In this document: positions 60,879 to 64,000 of the stretch, one piece after another | Numbering within the stretch: the first letter of the stretch is position 1 | Layout: each line of letters begins with the position of its first letter | NCBI RefSeq assembly: GCF_009707955.1 | Contig: NZ_WMDQ01000001.1 | Coordinates: 310,001-374,000 of the forward strand | Reading direction: 5' to 3' | Origin: Flavobacterium sp. LC2016-13 | GTDB taxonomy: Bacteria; Bacteroidota; Bacteroidia; Flavobacteriales; Flavobacteriaceae | Length of the DNA: 64,000 nt | The notes under the pieces: model-generated | Databases searched by the model: none | Seen by the model: only the letters and a program-made list of their open reading frames with translations | Told to the model about the DNA's origin: nothing | Program-made: the position numbers and the translations under genes

Positions 60879-62183
60879 ATGATTAAAAAATTATTTTTAT
60901 TATCATTAGTTGCTTCTCAACTTATGGTTTCATGTTCTAGTGATGACAGTCCTGAAACTGATCCAACAACTGATCCAACTAAAGAACTAACTTTAGAAGA
61001 GCAAATTGCTAATATCCTTAAACAACCTTATGCTAGTTTGAGTCCTGCTGATCAAAAAATTAAATTGGAAGCAGAAGCTAACGAAATGCTTGTTCAATTG
61101 GACAAAACAAAAAAATCAAGCGCTATCGAAGCCATTGAAAATTTAAACAATCTACTTATCCAAAGCAGCGTTGACATTTTTAATGGAAAAAGCAACAATG
61201 GTATTGAAGAGGCCTTAACGGTATCAGGTGCTTATGGAATTTACACTTGGAACAATACCCAAAAAATCTGGTTGAAGACAGCTTCGTCTACTGACTTGAA
61301 ATTTGTTTTTCCTGCTAAAAAAGGACAAACTACCAACAACTCAGTATTTACTGTAAAAAGTACTTCTTCTGATATTAAATTTTTATCTATTGATACTTAT
61401 GGTGAATGGGAATGGAATTCAACTACAGGTCAATACACACAAGTTACACCAGACCTAAACGACTGGTTCTATTTACCAACATCTGCAGATGCCGTTTTAA
61501 CTATCGATAATGGACAAGTAGCTACTTTTAACCTGACAGCAAAATATGCTAACGGTAAAGAAGTTCCAACTGACCTTACTTATAAAGTAACCCTAAACGA
61601 TGGCTACACTTGGGAAATGAGCAGTACTAAAGCAGTACAAAATACTGCAAAAGCAGATCTTACTTACAATGGCAAAAATTTAATTTCATTTACTGGCGGA
61701 AGTAATACTGAAGTTGACAAATTAATCGGCAATGACGAACTTGGTCAATACCGAGGTAAAGCAAATGGTTTATTTACATTATTGGATAATTTTGTCATCT
61801 TAGCTGATATGAACTTAGCAACAGACGCTGCTGATCGTATTGCATTGGAGAAAAATGTGCCATATCCGGCTTACAATTCCCAAACTTACTATACTGATAT
61901 AAATACTTATCACAAAAAAATAGCTGAAGGCAAAGCAGCTGCTTTTAATAAGAATATAAAATTAATTTTAGTTTCTAAAAAAGATGGAACTAAAATCGCA
62001 GATATCGTACAGCATGCAGAAAAAGAAAACAATAACTATCCTTCTGAAATCGAATATTATAATGCTGTGAATTACTTAAAATTTAATGATAAAACCGAAG
62101 TTGAAATGGGAGCTTATTTCTCAACAGGATTTAACACTTTTCAAACTAAATTTAATGAGTTTACTGCAAGTTTTCAAAAGTAA
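60879..62183 (+). CDS. Surface lipoprotein of unknown function
   Basis: The type II signal peptide ends QLMVSC (Cys19) with SSDD following, the flavobacterial surface-export pattern. A Pro/Thr/Asp-rich linker (TDPTTDPTKELTLEEQ) leads into a 390-residue body that is helical first (PYASLSPADQKIKLEAEANE, IEAIENLNNLLIQ) and beta-rich later (VLTIDNGQVATFNLTAKYAN). No family recognised. It is divergent from the hydrolase and convergent with the DUF4249 gene. Related proteins are typical of flavobacterial chromosomes. Confidence 0.8.
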   Translation: MIKKLFLLSLVASQLMVSCSSDDSPETDPTTDPTKELTLEEQIANILKQPYASLSPADQKIKLEAEANEMLVQLDKTKKSSAIEAIENLNNLLIQSSVDIFNGKSNNGIEEALTVSGAYGIYTWNNTQKIWLKTASSTDLKFVFPAKKGQTTNNSVFTVKSTSSDIKFLSIDTYGEWEWNSTTGQYTQVTPDLNDWFYLPTSADAVLTIDNGQVATFNLTAKYANGKEVPTDLTYKVTLNDGYTWEMSSTKAVQNTAKADLTYNGKNLISFTGGSNTEVDKLIGNDELGQYRGKANGLFTLLDNFVILADMNLATDAADRIALEKNVPYPAYNSQTYYTDINTYHKKIAEGKAAAFNKNIKLILVSKKDGTKIADIVQHAEKENNNYPSEIEYYNAVNYLKFNDKTEVEMGAYFSTGFNTFQTKFNEFTASFQK

Positions 62184-62204
62184 TACGCTTTTGAAATTAT
62201 AACA

Positions 62205-62243
62205 TAAAGCCGGTTTGAAACAATTCAAATCGGCTTTATTTTT
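62205..62243. terminator. Bidirectional terminator between lipoprotein and DUF4249 genes
   Basis: AAAGCCGGTTTGAA pairs with TTCAAATCGGCTTT (one wobble) and T-rich tracts flank it; the DUF4249 reverse gene ends within it. Confidence 0.83.
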
Positions 62244-63087
62244 TCGGAGGTGTTTTAACAACAATAATACTTTGTCCGTAACCTGCCCAGATACCAATTC
62301 CGCCTTTTATATTCGATTTTAAACTTGTATTCGATGGGTAAATTGGGTTTTTACTGTTTACAATTTCGTTTTGCCAGCTGTTCCAGAAATCTAAAGCGTC
62401 TTTATTTTGAGTTCTTAATTTTACATAAATTAAATCTCCATCGGCAAAATAAGGTGTAAATTTCGTTTTAGGAAAAAGCAAAATCCCCCTGTTTATTTGT
62501 ACGGAAATATTTGGTGAACTAAAGTTTTTATCATCTAAATTGCCATAAAAAGCAGGAACAAAAACCGGTTCTTCATCAACGATTTTTGTCGCAACCTGAT
62601 AATAATTTTTTTCGTTTAAAGGATCATCAAATTTCACAAAAACATAACCTGTGGTATCTGTTGGATTACTTTTTATATATTCGGCACTTTTAAGCTCAAC
62701 ACTTTTTGGTATCGTCGTTACAGCTTCGACAACACGACTTAAATATTCTATTTTTAGTGAATATTCTTTTCCCGCTTCTCCTTTTAAAGTAGATCCAAAA
62801 TACACAAAGGGTGGTATTCTGTTTTTATCATTTTTAACTCTTAAAACTTCTGAATTCACACCATCAGAAATTGTAATTTTTGCAGAGCGTATTACATGGT
62901 TTAAAACATTTGTAGTGTCAATTACATCGGTTACCGGAATACTGCTTGACAATAAAACCTGAGCATAATCATCTTCTTCAATCCAGCCTTCAACTACAAT
63001 TTTAGATTCTATGCTTTGTTCCTTAAAATCATCTTTAGAACAACTTGTTATCAGTAAGGCAAAAAGAAATAGTATATATTTTTTCAT
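62236..63087 (-). CDS. DUF4249 outer membrane lipoprotein
   Basis: The 283-residue lipoprotein has a lipobox ending LLITSC (Cys16) then SKDD. It matches DUF4249 by ESKIVVEGWIEEDDYAQVLL near 27, SIPVTDVIDTTNVLNHVIRS and AKITISDGVNSEVL. It directly follows a TonB-dependent receptor (3 bases apart), the pairing typical of nutrient-uptake systems in Bacteroidota in which the lipoprotein helps capture ligand. Confidence 0.92.
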   Translation of the reverse strand: MKKYILFLFALLITSCSKDDFKEQSIESKIVVEGWIEEDDYAQVLLSSSIPVTDVIDTTNVLNHVIRSAKITISDGVNSEVLRVKNDKNRIPPFVYFGSTLKGEAGKEYSLKIEYLSRVVEAVTTIPKSVELKSAEYIKSNPTDTTGYVFVKFDDPLNEKNYYQVATKIVDEEPVFVPAFYGNLDDKNFSSPNISVQINRGILLFPKTKFTPYFADGDLIYVKLRTQNKDALDFWNSWQNEIVNSKNPIYPSNTSLKSNIKGGIGIWAGYGQSIIVVKTPPKK

Positions 63088-63090
63088 TTC

Positions 63091-64000
63091 TTAAAATTTA
63101 AATCTCCAGCTAATGGAAGGCAAAATTCGATACAAAACTTTCTTATCTTGCTTTACAACAACGGTATTTTTATCATTATTAACCTGAACATCCAAAACCA
63201 CATAAATCGGATTATCAAGATTGAAAGTATTATAAATCGAAAAATTTAAAGCACTTTCTTTCTTATTGGTTTTCAGGAAAAAGTAATTTACTGAAAGATC
63301 TGTTCTAATATAATTTGGCATTTGTGCATTATTATATTCGGAGTATTCCTTAACCGGATTATTGTTTATAAAATACCATGAAGTTGGCATTGTAAATCGA
63401 TTTCCTGAACTGAATATTTGCGTGACACCAAAGTTCCATTTTTGATTTAAATCATACATCCCTACCAACGAAAGATTATGGCGCCTGTCATATTTGGCAA
63501 AATAGGTATTTCCGTTATTGAGTTTATCAAAATTTCGATCAGACCAACTCAAAGTATAACTTATCCAGCCGTTAAATTTTCCATTATTTTTTCTCAACAT
63601 CATTTCAAAACCATACGCTTTTCCTTTTCCAACCAATAAATCATTTTTGAATGTTGTAATTTCATTAAACTGAGTTATTCCGTATGGATATTCAAGTAAG
63701 TTTTTCATTGATCGATAAAAACCTCCAAAAGAAGAACTTAAATTTCTTGAAATATTTTGATTTGATCCTACTGAAAATTCATCTGAAGTTTGTGGTTTTA
63801 TTCCATCCGAACTTGCAATCCAAAAATCTGTCGGAATTCCAACGCTCGAAGTTGTTATCAAACTCAAATATTGATATTGTCTGTTATAAGATCCGTAAAA
63901 AGAATATTTTTCATTTGCTAAATAATTCAATAAAACCCGTGGCTGAAAATGCAAATAAGAATCATTAGAACCAGACGTATAATAATTAATCCGAAGCCCT
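63091..64000 (-). CDS. TonB-dependent outer membrane receptor, C-terminal part
   Basis: The frame is open past the right edge, so the N-terminal plug is missing. The visible 303 residues are the barrel end: LLNYLANEKYSFYGSYNRQY, GFEMMLRKNNGKFNGWISYTLSWSDRNF, KYDRRHNLSLVGMYDL, PNYIRTDLSVNYFF and the C-terminal aromatic LPSISWRFKF. It is upstream of, and co-transcribed with, the DUF4249 lipoprotein. Ligand unknown. A carboxypeptidase-like N-domain, usual in this pair, would lie outside the window. Confidence 0.92.
   Translation of the reverse strand, partial: GLRINYYTSGSNDSYLHFQPRVLLNYLANEKYSFYGSYNRQYQYLSLITTSSVGIPTDFWIASSDGIKPQTSDEFSVGSNQNISRNLSSSFGGFYRSMKNLLEYPYGITQFNEITTFKNDLLVGKGKAYGFEMMLRKNNGKFNGWISYTLSWSDRNFDKLNNGNTYFAKYDRRHNLSLVGMYDLNQKWNFGVTQIFSSGNRFTMPTSWYFINNNPVKEYSEYNNAQMPNYIRTDLSVNYFFLKTNKKESALNFSIYNTFNLDNPIYVVLDVQVNNDKNTVVVKQDKKVLYRILPSISWRFKF

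Overview
The window is a stretch of chromosome from an AT-rich member of the Bacteroidota, almost certainly Flavobacterium or a close relative. Signs of this are promoters with the TAnnTTTG -7 box, surface lipoproteins with S-D-D after the lipobox Cys, a type B type-IX-secretion sorting domain, a TonB receptor/DUF4249 pair, a FolK-deoxynucleoside kinase fusion, tig-clpP-clpX, and intergenic repeats of kinds common in flavobacteria. No prophage, insertion sequence, CRISPR array or rRNA operon is visible. The core is housekeeping; the accessory interest lies in small regulons, leader repeats and a VOC/SRPBCC cluster.

Layout. 0-6.5 kb: tail of proline catabolism (pruA), an unknown gene, a serine-hydrolase-fold protein that has lost its catalytic Ser, a LytS-like kinase / hydrolase-TPR / LytTR regulator operon, and rsmG. 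6.5-14.4 kb: acyl desaturase, aspartate-type aminotransferase, DUF2383 protein, U32 (RlhA-like) protein, a repeat-packed gap, then a purT-DUF6370-Crp operon. 14.4-19.6 kb: glyoxylate shunt genes aceB-aceA and a divergent XRE/short-chain-acyl regulator, with a perfect 14-bp palindrome between them. 19.6-22.5 kb: a repeat/ncRNA island, then pirin and YceI genes sharing one operator-promoter layout, and an AraC regulator. 22.6-30 kb: fabD, EamA permease, a sugar-nucleotide operon (DegT aminotransferase, DUF4440, galE) and waaA.

30-46.5 kb: a heptad-repeat lipoprotein, YegP, tRNA-Gly and tRNA-Leu, mutS, a secreted C-type-lectin/T9SS protein, the FolK-dNK fusion, sppA, an AsmA-like protein, a GT9 transferase and DUF2797. 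46.7-55.7 kb: a bacterial GH3 protein, serB, a run of six small genes alternating between VOC and SRPBCC folds (with a 14-bp minisatellite) opposite a GlxA-type regulator, a Flavo-1-like RNA and a murein L,D-transpeptidase-like protein. 55.7-64 kb: clpX, clpP and tig, a small membrane protein, a hydrolase, a surface lipoprotein, and a DUF4249/TonB-receptor pair cut by the window edge.

The least expected signals are regulatory: identical operator/-7 spacing at pirin and yceI; a leader repeat placed just before the start codon of three unrelated genes, two of them forming an inverted repeat around back-to-back promoters; and the tandem repeat at the end of one VOC/SRPBCC cluster gene. All calls rest on reading the sequence; no database search was run.
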